A DNA stretch of 38,514 nt, from NCBI RefSeq assembly GCF_937910895.1, contig NZ_CALEMI010000036.1, positions 1-38,514 of the forward strand. The letters run 5' to 3'. This document shows positions 8,914 through 16,736 of the stretch, piece by piece. This DNA comes from an uncultured Dokdonia sp. GTDB taxonomy: Bacteria; Bacteroidota; Bacteroidia; Flavobacteriales; Flavobacteriaceae. The translations under genes were made by a program, and so were the position numbers. Under the pieces are notes generated by a model. That model did not search any database. It was not told the origin of the DNA and was given only the letters and a program-made list of their open reading frames with translations. Numbering within the stretch: position 1 is the stretch's first letter; every line of letters starts with the position of its first letter.

Positions 8914-10526
8914 AATTTATAGGACATTCCGAATTGTAATCCAAAATAGTACGGTTTGAAATTACCTATATTATCTGAGTAAGGATTGAGTTGGTACTTA
9001 AACGCGGGTTCTACATCAAATCTCCATTTTTTTGAGAAGTTATAGTAGGTTCCAAGACCTAAGTTTAATGCTAAGCTTAAATCTTTAAGACTTGTCTCCC
9101 TACCAATAAAGATGCTTTGTCCACTATCTGCAGTTGCAAAAACCCTATTATTGGTAAGCACAAATAAGCTTAATCCTGTATTAAAACTCATAGAAACACG
9201 TTTGTTTAAAAATCGATATTGATAGTCAACAGGAACTTCTATGTAGGATATATTTTGTTCTATACTTACCACATCGTTAGAGTTAAAAAATGCCAGTGCT
9301 TCAGGACTAGGTTGAATACCGCCTGTCTGATTTAAATTTTGCGGATCAATTCCAGAAAGTTGGAAGATATTAACATTGTTATTTGTAATTAATACTTGAA
9401 AGTCCTCTGTTTTATATTGTAGTGGAGCCACTCCAATACCAAAGCGAATACTAGATCTTTCAGAAATTGTATACTCAGCACGTATGCCGTACCCTGTTGT
9501 TCCAATCGCATCCCTTGGATTGTCTACAAGCCTGTTGTCTATAGATGATCCTTTTGTAAGAGAACCATAACTCAATAAACTAGTATACGGAGAAATTGCA
9601 AATTTGTAGTTTATAGATTCTTTACGGTCATTTTCTCGCTCTTCATCTGTTTTAGGGAGCTTAGGAACTTTTTTTGTTTCTGATTTCTTTTCTGTCTTGG
9701 CAGCAATAGCCAAAGCAGTTTTTTTAGATATTTCTACTAATTGTATAGAATCTTGCCATTTTTGCAAAGCAACTTTATTTTCTTCTCTTTGTGTAGCTAT
9801 GGCTGTTGCTAACTCCTCTTTAATCTTTGCTTCGTATGCTGTTCTTGCTTCAAGCTCTTTTTGATCTCTTAATTTTTGAGAAGCACTTACCATTGTACTC
9901 AATATAGCTTTGATAGATGTCGCCTTATTGTTTTTATCTATAGAAGGAGAAGGTGTTGTTTGATTTTGTAAAGAACTAGATTTCTCTCTATTGTATGAAT
10001 CGTTTGTTTTTTTAGTAGTTACTACTGCTTCTTGTGATTTATCAGATATAAGATTTTTAAAAGTTGAAGACTCATTACTTGTACCTGATAATGTAGAGGC
10101 GGTATTTGTTATTGTACTATTTTTAGAAGACGTTGTGTTTGTATTGGTTGTTATATCTGTAATTGTTGTTATTTCAGAATCAGCTCCGTTTTTTATTTCA
10201 GAACCTGTGATGATTGTAGTACTCTCTTTTTTATTAGAAGGGATGTCGATCGTGTCATCTTGAGATATTGCATCCGTTTTAACAATTAAGGGTTGTTCTG
10301 TTGCATTTGGAGAATTTGATGTATTCCAAGGTTCCCAGTACAATAGTCCTGTTAATAATCCTACTATAATAAATCCTCCAAAGTATAACCACAATGGAGC
10401 TATTTTTCGATCTCTTTTTTGATCTAGTTCTGAAGCAATAGTATCCCATAAGTCTGCACCAGGTGCTTGTTCAAAATCTTTGAACTTCTCATTGAATATT
10501 TTGCCTATGTCTTTTCTATTACCCAT
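8910..10526 (-). CDS. ECF sigma partner: anti-sigma-like N-terminus, TM helix, outer-membrane barrel
   Basis: 538 aa. Residues 1-43 form a short cytoplasmic segment of anti-sigma-like character (DIGKIFNEKFKDFEQAPGADLWDTI), followed by one transmembrane helix (about 44-64, PLWLYFGGFIIVGLLTGLLYW). Then come a Ser/Thr/Asn-rich linker to about 210, a Lys/Glu/Ala-rich probable coiled coil (about 215-290), and a C-terminal PorT-like beta-barrel domain (about 300-538, ending FGLQFGMSYKF). It overlaps the ECF sigma gene by 8 bp, so the pair is one unit. The N-terminus resembles that of the protein at 12345-13025, the partner of the second ECF factor. Spanning from cytoplasm towards the outer membrane suits an envelope-stress transducer (inference). 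Confidence 0.75.
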   Translation of the reverse strand: MGNRKDIGKIFNEKFKDFEQAPGADLWDTIASELDQKRDRKIAPLWLYFGGFIIVGLLTGLLYWEPWNTSNSPNATEQPLIVKTDAISQDDTIDIPSNKKESTTIITGSEIKNGADSEITTITDITTNTNTTSSKNSTITNTASTLSGTSNESSTFKNLISDKSQEAVVTTKKTNDSYNREKSSSLQNQTTPSPSIDKNNKATSIKAILSTMVSASQKLRDQKELEARTAYEAKIKEELATAIATQREENKVALQKWQDSIQLVEISKKTALAIAAKTEKKSETKKVPKLPKTDEERENDRKESINYKFAISPYTSLLSYGSLTKGSSIDNRLVDNPRDAIGTTGYGIRAEYTISERSSIRFGIGVAPLQYKTEDFQVLITNNNVNIFQLSGIDPQNLNQTGGIQPSPEALAFFNSNDVVSIEQNISYIEVPVDYQYRFLNKRVSMSFNTGLSLFVLTNNRVFATADSGQSIFIGRETSLKDLSLALNLGLGTYYNFSKKWRFDVEPAFKYQLNPYSDNIGNFKPYYFGLQFGMSYKF

Positions 10527-11073
10527 TTACAATGGAGTTTTTTTTGGTGGTTGTATATACTGATGCGATCTTTTCTTTTAAAATTATTTTGGCTCTATGT
10601 AGGTTTGATTTTGAAGTACCTACACTAATTCCTAAAATTTCACTGATCTCTACATGTGTATGATTATCTAGTTCATATAGGTTAAATACCAACCTATATC
10701 TACTAGGAAGCTCTTGTATAAGTGCTAGCATTTGCTGTAGACTTATAGAAGTTTCATCAATATCTATTGTAGTTTCTTCTTTTAAATGTTGGTCTGTTAT
10801 GGATTCTATAAATGGTTCTTTTTTGTAACGATCTATAGCTTTGTTTATAGTAATACGCTTCATCCACCCCTCAAAAGACCCTTTACCACTATAAGTCTTT
10901 ATACTTTGGAAAATTTTTATAAATGAATCCTGTAGATTGTCTTCTGCTTCTGCACGATTCTTACAATACTTTAGACAAAGCGCAAAAAGCCTGTCCTTAT
11001 ACGTGTTGTACAAGATTTGTTGTGATTGTCGATCACTTTTTTTGCATTTATCTATAAGTTGGATGAGCTCCAA
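10519..11073 (-). CDS. ECF RNA polymerase sigma factor (TTG start)
   Basis: 184 aa from a TTG at 11073. Sigma-70 region 2 is visible (YKDRLFALCLKYCKNRAEAEDNLQDSFIKIF, SFEGWMKRITINKAID), as is region 4 (IQELPSRYRLVFNLYELDNHTHVEISEILGISVGTSKSNLHRAKIILKEK). An ATG at 11124 would add 17 residues, but that codon sits directly on the -35 element of the ECF-type promoter (11094-11122). The TTG start instead aligns the N-terminus with the TTG-started paralogue at 13029-13574 (E-x3-LI-x-KCKK-D pattern). It is cotranscribed with the membrane partner and probably autoregulated. Confidence 0.85.
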   Translation of the reverse strand: MELIQLIDKCKKSDRQSQQILYNTYKDRLFALCLKYCKNRAEAEDNLQDSFIKIFQSIKTYSGKGSFEGWMKRITINKAIDRYKKEPFIESITDQHLKEETTIDIDETSISLQQMLALIQELPSRYRLVFNLYELDNHTHVEISEILGISVGTSKSNLHRAKIILKEKIASVYTTTKKNSIVNG

Positions 11074-11093
11074 TACGTTGGTTTGTTTTAAAA

Positions 11094-11122
11094 TAGACTG
11101 TATAATAACAAATGGTTGCGTC
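11094..11122 (-). promoter_or_regulatory. ECF-type promoter of sigma gene 1
   Basis: On the minus strand GACGCAACC (-35, 11122-11114) is followed after 15 bp by GTCTA (-10, 11098-11094). The same pattern precedes the genes at 12150 and 13574. The predicted transcript begins near 11086, leaving a short leader before the TTG at 11073. Confidence 0.7.
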
Positions 11123-11130
11123 ATAAAATA

Positions 11131-11167
11131 AAAAAAAGCTGATATTTTTTAAATATCAGCTTTTTTT
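11131..11167. terminator. Terminator of the 322-aa lipoprotein gene
   Basis: A 17-bp perfect stem (11131-11147 with 11151-11167, GCTGATATTT core) with a TTT loop and A7/T8 flanks. It can act in both directions and directly precedes the ECF promoter of the next gene. Confidence 0.85.
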
Positions 11168-11181
11168 TATGTGTTGTAAAT

Positions 11182-12150
11182 TTACTGTTTAGTAAACTTA
11201 TAGGTCGTTATTTCTGGTGGGGCACAATCTGATTCTACATCATTTAAGAAGGTGACAAAAAACACTGTATCATCATTAGCATCATAATTTGCAGGGGCAT
11301 CTGTAGGGCCAAAAAAGCCAGCTCCAGAACTACACGCACAATTACTTTCTTGTACGGGGATAATAATCTCTCCACATACAAACAATAAATTAAAGTCATT
11401 AGGTGTAGAACAGTAATCAGGATAGTTAGGCGTAAAGAAAACACGCTCTGTATCTGTATTGCCTACAGTAACTTCTACAACTGAACCATCTGCAAATGTA
11501 GGTCCGTCTACATAAGGAGTAATCTCTTCTATTAAATAATCTCCTACAAAAGAGGTGTTATCTAGATTACATACAATAGGCGTTATATATTGAAATGGAG
11601 AATTAAAGAAACCAGCAGTAATAATCCCTCCAGCATTATTTGAAGAAAACGTACGTCCATCTGTAAGATTTAAAGCTAATCTAGTGGTAAAAGTATCTCC
11701 TCCAAAAAGTGCATCGGGTGTAAGATTTACTGCACTAATTAATTCTGTAGCTTCAAGAGTAAATTCAAGCCTTGGTAATCCAAACGGACCCTCAGTAAAT
11801 AAACTAGCAGAGATATTTCCTAAAAAAACCTCATCAGTAATTGCCATAGATGTATCCCCTGTGCTTGGTGATCCATCTGTAAAACTTGTATATACATCTA
11901 CACTCTCAAGTAAAGCCCCTTCATTCTCATCTTGCTCCTCTATAATAATAGATAATCTAGCTTCGCCTGCAATAATAGTTTGTCCATTTTCTATAGCTAT
12001 AGGAATAGCATTTTCTACAATTTCTATAGTTCTAAGCACAGCTCCAGTTTCTACATTTTCTTGGACAGTATCAGTTACTTTATCATCACTATCACAAGAG
12101 AATAAAATACAGCTGGCAAGTGTAGTAAAAAGTAAGTTTTTAATATTCAT
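11182..12150 (-). CDS. Surface lipoprotein, ECF-regulated
   Basis: 322 aa. The signal peptide carries a lipobox (ILFSC, Cys19) followed by DSDD, the acidic stretch usual for exported lipoproteins in this phylum. The N-terminal part (about 35-185: GAVLRTIEIVEN, LLESVDVYTSFTDGSPSTGDTS, LALNLTDGRTFSSNNAGG) is shared with the 181-aa lipoprotein at 16191-16736. The C-terminal part (about 190-322) starts CNLDNTSFVGDYLIEEITPY, is Cys-rich (CSTPNDF, CGEI, CNCACSS-like, DCAPPEI) and is absent from the paralogue. The function is unknown. It has its own ECF-type promoter (12238-12264) and its own terminator, so it is probably a target of one of the two ECF factors. Confidence 0.75.
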   Translation of the reverse strand: MNIKNLLFTTLASCILFSCDSDDKVTDTVQENVETGAVLRTIEIVENAIPIAIENGQTIIAGEARLSIIIEEQDENEGALLESVDVYTSFTDGSPSTGDTSMAITDEVFLGNISASLFTEGPFGLPRLEFTLEATELISAVNLTPDALFGGDTFTTRLALNLTDGRTFSSNNAGGIITAGFFNSPFQYITPIVCNLDNTSFVGDYLIEEITPYVDGPTFADGSVVEVTVGNTDTERVFFTPNYPDYCSTPNDFNLLFVCGEIIIPVQESNCACSSGAGFFGPTDAPANYDANDDTVFFVTFLNDVESDCAPPEITTYKFTKQ

Positions 12151-12237
12151 ATAATATTTAATTAAATTAGTTTTTATTTTAAAATGCTTTTTAAAATTTA
12201 AAGGTAACCTTTTTATAGAGATCTACCTTTTTCTTAG

Positions 12238-12264
12238 TAGACTTATAAATATACAAATGGTTGC
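12238..12264 (-). promoter_or_regulatory. ECF-type promoter of the lipoprotein gene
   Basis: Minus strand: ACGCAACC with -35 core GCAACC at 12264-12259, a 16-bp spacer, then GTCTA at 12242-12238. Spacer bases ATTTGTAT closely resemble those of the sigma gene 1 promoter. It leaves a leader of about 80 nt before the ATG at 12150. Confidence 0.7.
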
Positions 12265-12275
12265 GTTTTATATTT

Positions 12276-12307
12276 AAAAAAGCAACCTATATAGTAAAGG
12301 TTGCTTT
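12276..12307. terminator. Terminator after the second ECF operon
   Basis: Inverted repeat AAAAAGCAACCT ... AGGTTGCTTTTT with a 9-nt loop and a T-run on the minus strand after the stop at 12345. The GCAACC inside it is part of the stem, not a promoter. Confidence 0.8.
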
Positions 12308-12344
12308 TTATTTTATACTTGAGGATGTGTTATTTATTTGATTT

Positions 12345-13025
12345 TTAATTCTTTGTCTTTAAAGAATCTCGTTTTTTTTGATTTATTTCTACAATAGAAT
12401 CTATTACTTTTTTATCTGTACTACTCATTTCTTGACCGTTTTTGCTATTGTAATAATAATACACCTTTTGAGTAGTTTGGGTTACAGGCACATCATTTCT
12501 GTTTACAATTGTATCTAGTGCTTTTGCATTTTTAGAAGACCCTTTCAATACGTTTAGCGGATGCAAATTCTCTTTGCTTATTTCAGTCTTAAAGATAGTC
12601 TCTTTTATAGAGTCATTTATAATGGATGTTGTACTTCCTTTTGATGCTTCTTGATTCTGGAGATTACTAGCATCAAGATTATTAACATCAGTATTTGTAG
12701 AAACTTTTATCGTTTGCGAGGGAAGACTCGAACTCTTACTTTCTTCTGCTTCAATGATTTTTTGATCATCAATTTTTGAGTGCGTTTCTTCCTGAGATGT
12801 GGTAGTGCTATTAGTAATTATATCCGAATAATTAAACATAAATAAAGCTCCTATGATAAGAAGTAATCCAGCCGATCCTAGTTTTATATAAAAAGCATTC
12901 CTTCTCTTTCTTTTACGCTCTTCTAAAGAGTGTTGTATTCTCTCCCAAGTAGCTTCATTAGAAGCTTTTTTTGCCGATTGAAGTTTTGTTTTGATTAAAC
13001 TTCCTATATCTTCTTGTGGTTTCAT
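12345..13025 (-). CDS. Single-span membrane protein, probable anti-sigma partner
   Basis: 226 aa. A short cytoplasmic N-terminus (EDIGSLIKTKLQSAKKASNEATWERIQHSL), a basic stretch ERKRKRR, one transmembrane helix (about residues 47-66, KLGSAGLLLIIGALFMF) and a low-complexity Ser/Thr/Asn-rich periplasmic tail follow one another. The N-terminal pattern parallels the first 65 residues of the partner protein at 8910-10526, but the outer-membrane barrel is absent. It begins 3 bp after the stop of the ECF sigma gene, the usual position of an anti-sigma factor. No zinc-binding anti-sigma motif is visible, so the assignment rests on position and topology. Confidence 0.65.
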   Translation of the reverse strand: MKPQEDIGSLIKTKLQSAKKASNEATWERIQHSLEERKRKRRNAFYIKLGSAGLLLIIGALFMFNYSDIITNSTTTSQEETHSKIDDQKIIEAEESKSSSLPSQTIKVSTNTDVNNLDASNLQNQEASKGSTTSIINDSIKETIFKTEISKENLHPLNVLKGSSKNAKALDTIVNRNDVPVTQTTQKVYYYYNSKNGQEMSSTDKKVIDSIVEINQKKRDSLKTKN

Positions 13026-13028
13026 AGC

Positions 13029-13574
13029 TTATTGATTCAATATTTTAGTACTAGAAAAGACTAGTATTTTTTCTTTTAAAATTTGTTTAGCACGATGAAA
13101 ATTAGATTTCGATGTACCTTCAGAAATAGATAGCATAGTGGCAATTTCTTTATGTGAATATTCATCTAATTGATACAGATTAAAAACAAGACGATATCTC
13201 TCAGGTAATTCTTGTATAGCCTTAAAAATAGCATCAATGGGAATATCTATATCTTTTTTATCTATGGTCACTTCTCTTGTATCACTTTCTATTTGATAAG
13301 GTAAATCTGTCGTTTTTTTCTGTCGAAACTTATCTACTGCTTTGTGAATGGTAATTCGCTTTATCCATCCTTCAAAAGATCCTTTATTTGTGTATTTATG
13401 GATCGTCTCAAAAAGTACAATAAAAACATCATGCACGTTATCTTCAGCTTCAGCACTGTTTCTACAGTATTTTAGAGATGTTGTATATACAAGATCCTTG
13501 TATTTTAAAAATAATAGCTTTTGAGCTACTAGATCATTTTTTTTACATCTAGCAATGAGTTCTGTTTTTTCCAA
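13029..13574 (-). CDS. ECF RNA polymerase sigma factor (TTG start)
   Basis: 181 aa from a TTG at 13574; no ATG is available before region 2. Region 2: YKDLVYTTSLKYCRNSAEAEDNVHDVFIVLFE and SFEGWIKRITIHKAVDKFR. Region 4: IQELPERYRLVFNLYQLDEYSHKEIATMLSISEGTSKSNFHRAKQILKEK. It is a clear paralogue of the factor at 10519-11073, with the same partner arrangement. An ECF-type promoter at 13615-13643 lies upstream, suggesting autoregulation or cross-regulation by the sister factor. Confidence 0.9.
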   Translation of the reverse strand: MEKTELIARCKKNDLVAQKLLFLKYKDLVYTTSLKYCRNSAEAEDNVHDVFIVLFETIHKYTNKGSFEGWIKRITIHKAVDKFRQKKTTDLPYQIESDTREVTIDKKDIDIPIDAIFKAIQELPERYRLVFNLYQLDEYSHKEIATMLSISEGTSKSNFHRAKQILKEKILVFSSTKILNQ

Positions 13575-13614
13575 TGATTTGTTATTCAGTTTATAGCTAT
13601 TAAACTTACCTTAA

Positions 13615-13643
13615 TAGTCTAGTAAAATAAAAAAGGTTGCGTC
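13615..13643 (-). promoter_or_regulatory. ECF-type promoter of sigma gene 2
   Basis: Minus strand: GACGCAACC (13643-13635), a 15-bp spacer, then GACTA (13619-13615), one base different from the GTCTA of the other two copies. Confidence 0.6.
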
Positions 13644-13670
13644 TTTTATGTATTAAATGTGTCTAATTTC

Positions 13671-13684
13671 GCTTTCGCGAAAGC
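13671..13684. repeat. GCTTTCGCGAAAGC palindrome
   Basis: Intact 14-bp copy, preceded by AATTTC as in the copy at 20857. It lies 17 bp after the stop of the HTH gene that ends at 13701, the same position it takes behind the paralogue at 5477. Confidence 0.95.
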
Positions 13685-13700
13685 ATATACCACCTCTTTC

Positions 13701-14666
13701 CTATTCAAAATCGAGTGCCTCTGAAGCACTTATCAGATATTCTAATGCTTGAATTTTTTTGTGAACTTTATTAAAGAAATCATTTCTTTCCTTCTCTCCA
13801 GCAGTATTTAATAACTTAGAATGCTGTAATTGCTTGTCCAAGTATGTTTTTGCATGATCACACGTAATCCGATCTGACGTACGGTAATAAGACAGTAACG
13901 TAAACGGAATGTATAAGGATTGCTGATCTTCTACTTGTGCGTAGATATTATTATTCATTAATAATAATTCATTGTAATAGAACATATACGTAACATCAGT
14001 AACAACTCTTTGTGCAATGGTGGTAATAGTGTCTTTAAGACTAGTTGTAATCATTAACGCATCTTTTTCTGTAAGATGACCGGCTTTAAAATAAAAATGA
14101 ATCTGTTTTAAGGTGCCGTTAATAGTAGTAAGATCCCATATCTCTGTAATCGGTAAATTTTCATATAAATCACCAAGACGTTTTGCTATTTGTTGAATGT
14201 CAAGACTCGGCGTAAAATGGGTGTAACTTACAGAATGAAAATTAGGATCCAGAAGTTTTAACCATACGTATATTTTAAAGCGCATCATCGTATCGCTTTT
14301 TAAATCATAAAACACAGGAATATCTTTGGCAGAGTATATAAGTTTGCACCCCTTTTTACCTAAGAACGGAATTAGGTTTGCATAAGAGCTCTCAAAATAA
14401 GTTTTTAACCCTTCTTCATTATGAATAGGTGCTGTCTTTTCTACCGAAACCCAATTACTTTCCTTGCTAACAAATAGCTTATCTATAGAGAGTTTAAAAT
14501 GCTTAGCTAAGGTGATACTCTCAGATAAAGAGAGTTTGCTTTTTAAACTCGTTCTCCTATGTGCCGCATCATAACTTATATCTAAGGCTGTGGCAATAGC
14601 TTCTATAAGCGAGGTCTCTTTTGGGACGACCGCTCTAATTTCCTTTAAAAAAAGATCTTGTTCCAT
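13701..14666 (-). CDS. HTH regulator-like protein, paralogue of 5477-6475
   Basis: 321 aa from the ATG at 14666. An upstream ATG (14732) would add 22 residues with no counterpart in the paralogue, whereas MEQDLFLKEI matches its MQELFIQHLK start. HTH region: LIEAIATALDISYDAAHRR and LSLSESITLAKHFKLSIDKLF. Shared landmarks: YSAKDIPVFYDL, FKIYVWLKLL, ITEIWDLTTINGTLKQIHFYFKAG and NTAGEKERNDFFNKVHKKI. The large C-terminal domain is not one I can name. It is cytoplasmic and probably DNA-binding, and lies upstream of and codirectional with the second ECF operon. Whether it regulates that operon is not shown. Confidence 0.75.
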   Translation of the reverse strand: MEQDLFLKEIRAVVPKETSLIEAIATALDISYDAAHRRTSLKSKLSLSESITLAKHFKLSIDKLFVSKESNWVSVEKTAPIHNEEGLKTYFESSYANLIPFLGKKGCKLIYSAKDIPVFYDLKSDTMMRFKIYVWLKLLDPNFHSVSYTHFTPSLDIQQIAKRLGDLYENLPITEIWDLTTINGTLKQIHFYFKAGHLTEKDALMITTSLKDTITTIAQRVVTDVTYMFYYNELLLMNNNIYAQVEDQQSLYIPFTLLSYYRTSDRITCDHAKTYLDKQLQHSKLLNTAGEKERNDFFNKVHKKIQALEYLISASEALDFE

Positions 14667-14785
14667 AGCTGTAAAGATATATTTTTTGTGATAATCACAA
14701 AAAATAATAGTGATCCTTGTGTTTTGAGTCAATTAATATGTGAATAGTGCAATAGTTTTGAATCAAATTAACACACACAAAGACT

Positions 14786-15454
14786 ATGAAACATATTCCA
14801 TTAGCACTCATTATTTTTAGATTTGTAGCTGCTCCTATTATTTTTTTTCTATCCTACTTTTTTAGAGAATTGGCAGTTCCTATTATTTTACTCCTTATGT
14901 ATCTGGGATTGATTTCTGATATATTGGATGGGATCATCGCCAGAAAATATCAAGTGGCAACCGCGACATTACGAAGGTTAGATAGTCAGGCAGATATGCT
15001 ATTTTGGCTTTCCATAGGGATCGCAACGTGGTTGATCTATCCAGAGCTTATACTAGATCACATTGTAGAAGTCCGTATTCTTTTAGGACTAGAAGTTTTT
15101 TGTTATGTCTTGAGTTTGGTAAAATTTAAGAGAGAGTCTGCATCACATGCATTTCTTTCAAAATTATGGGGACTCACACTTCTTGCAGTCTTCACATCTA
15201 TGCTTGGATTTTACTATGCAGGTACGGTGTTTTATTGTTCTCTTATTGTAGGATATATCGCTCATATAGATCGACTTCTTATTACCCTACTATTACCACA
15301 ATGGACACACGATGTTCCAAGTTCTTACTACGCCTATCTTATACGTAAAGGAATCTCTTTTAAAAGAAATCCCTATTTGAATCAAGGGACTCTTTGTAGG
15401 TACCCAATCACAACCTTATTACTGAATATTAAATTTCAAATCACACCATTATGA
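14786..15454 (+). CDS. CDP-alcohol phosphatidyltransferase family protein
   Basis: 222 aa, several membrane segments (about residues 7-50, 70-86, 98-112, 125-165). The family motif D-x2-DG-x2-AR-x8-G-x3-D-x3-D reads SDILDGIIARKYQVATATLRRLDSQAD (about residues 44-70), split here as SDILDGIIAR, KYQVATAT, LRRLDSQAD. All four Asp are kept, but the usual Gly is Leu. Such enzymes transfer a phosphoalcohol from a CDP-linked donor in phospholipid synthesis; the acceptor alcohol cannot be told. Its TGA overlaps the ATG of the following barrel gene (ATGA), indicating coupling. Confidence 0.8.
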   Translation: MKHIPLALIIFRFVAAPIIFFLSYFFRELAVPIILLLMYLGLISDILDGIIARKYQVATATLRRLDSQADMLFWLSIGIATWLIYPELILDHIVEVRILLGLEVFCYVLSLVKFKRESASHAFLSKLWGLTLLAVFTSMLGFYYAGTVFYCSLIVGYIAHIDRLLITLLLPQWTHDVPSSYYAYLIRKGISFKRNPYLNQGTLCRYPITTLLLNIKFQITPL

Positions 15455-16114
15455 AAACATATTTTATCATTGTACTAAGCCTATGTGCTTATGTGTCTAT
15501 GGCTCAATCAGACACTATTTCAACTCAAAAAACCACCTATGAATATTGGGACTATGACCAAGAATGGCAACGGCCTAAATTTGAAATTGGAGGAGGGCTT
15601 TTTATTCCTCAAGGAAAATTAGCCACCTTCATAAAGCCATCTCCATTTATAGATTTAGAAATATATTTTCCCACAAGACGAAATAAGTCTATTGTTGCCA
15701 TATTTCAATTTGTGTTACCTTCTCAAGAAGATTCATTTATAATACAGAACCCAGGCTATAGACCAGGTAGAAGCGGTTAGTAGTGATTTGATAATCAATA
15801 CATTATTGAGATTTAATCAAAACCTAACCTCAATAGATAGTAAAAGTAAGCTCGAATTAGGTGTAGGAGTAGGAATTTCTACAATGTTAGTTCAGACACC
15901 CTTTAGCTTCTTTAATAATGAAGGGGAAAATGCAAGTAGAGGATTGGTTTCTTTTCTAGTAGCTCCAGGATTACATTGGAAGTTTAAACCCACAGAAAAT
16001 AGTCATATTACTATTGGTGCAGATCTTCAGTATTCACCTTATAAACTTAAAGGCGCTTTAGAGCAAGATCTCGGCGGACTTGCTATTTCTCCAAAAATCT
16101 TGTATCGCTTTTAA
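15451..16114 (+). pseudogene. Frameshifted outer-membrane barrel gene
   Basis: The 5' part (15451-15780) has a clear signal peptide (MKTYFIIVLSLCAYVSMAQ) and barrel strands (FEIGGGLFIPQG, IDLEIYFP, VAIFQFVLP). It ends at TAG after the out-of-register run NPGYRPGRSG. A second frame, open from 15743, continues the sense (QVEAVSSDLIINTLLRFNQNL, LELGVGVGISTM, ITIGADLQYSPYKL) and ends with a barrel C-terminus, ISPKILYRF. The two parts together give about 220 aa, a normal length for such a protein. The shift lies between about 15743 and 15780, and no homopolymer is there to explain it. It is coupled to the phosphatidyltransferase gene by an ATGA overlap. Confidence 0.7.
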
Positions 16115-16121
16115 TTTTTTA

Positions 16122-16170
16122 AATGATAAACCCCAACATTTTCAATTAGAAAACGTTGGGGTTTATCATT
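16122..16170. terminator. Bidirectional terminator
   Basis: A 16-bp perfect stem (16122-16137 with 16155-16170, AATGATAAACCCCAAC and its complement) lies between convergent genes. The loop contains further pairing ATTTTC/GAAAAC. Confidence 0.8.
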
Positions 16171-16182
16171 GACGTCAATGAT
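16165..16182. repeat. 18-bp perfect palindrome
   Basis: ATCATTGACGTCAATGAT, centred on GACGTC, shares its first six bases with the terminator arm and ends 8 bp before the stop of the lipoprotein gene at 16191. Its function is unknown. Confidence 0.85.
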
Positions 16183-16190
16183 TAGAAATA

Positions 16191-16736
16191 TTACCCTACA
16201 GTAGTTATAATATTAAAATCGCTTGTAAGACCACCGTTGCTCCCCGTGTTATTTACAGAAAATACACGACCATCTGTAAGAACAATCTCAAACCTCACAA
16301 TATAGTCATCTCCTGGAGCGATACCATCTAATGAATTATTTGTAATGTTTAAAAAGTCTTGAGTAGTAACAATAAGATTATATCTAGGGAAATCATCTTG
16401 CCCTATACTGAACTCAGTAGCATCCACTGCTCTTAAAAGAACTTCTTGCCTTACGATAGCATTCGAACTGTCTCCTGCGTTTTCAGTATTGTCTATAAAT
16501 GTTATGTACACATTAAGTTTATCTAACAAGACACCATTTTCAGCATCTCTATATTCTAAAGTAGTGTTTAGTCCGCCTTCTAGCGTATCACTAGAAACGG
16601 AATTATTTCCTGTAGCCACGATTTCTAGAACAGCTCCATTATCAAAATCATCAGCAAAAACATTAGAATCATCATCACTACAACTCCATAGAGTGATAGT
16701 GGCAAACGTAATAAATAGTATTTTTTTAATTTTCAT
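16191..16736 (-). CDS. Lipoprotein, short paralogue of 11182-12150
   Basis: 181 aa. The signal peptide ends in a lipobox (LWSC, Cys19) followed by SDDD. Shared with the N-terminal domain of the 322-aa lipoprotein: GAVLEIV, LLDKLNVYITFIDNT-x-NAGDSS, RQEVLLRAV, FEIVLTDGRVFSVNNTG. The protein stops just where the longer paralogue begins its Cys-rich second domain, so it consists of the first domain alone. I see no ECF-type promoter upstream, so its control differs. The function is unknown. Confidence 0.75.
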   Translation of the reverse strand: MKIKKILFITFATITLWSCSDDDSNVFADDFDNGAVLEIVATGNNSVSSDTLEGGLNTTLEYRDAENGVLLDKLNVYITFIDNTENAGDSSNAIVRQEVLLRAVDATEFSIGQDDFPRYNLIVTTQDFLNITNNSLDGIAPGDDYIVRFEIVLTDGRVFSVNNTGSNGGLTSDFNIITTVG

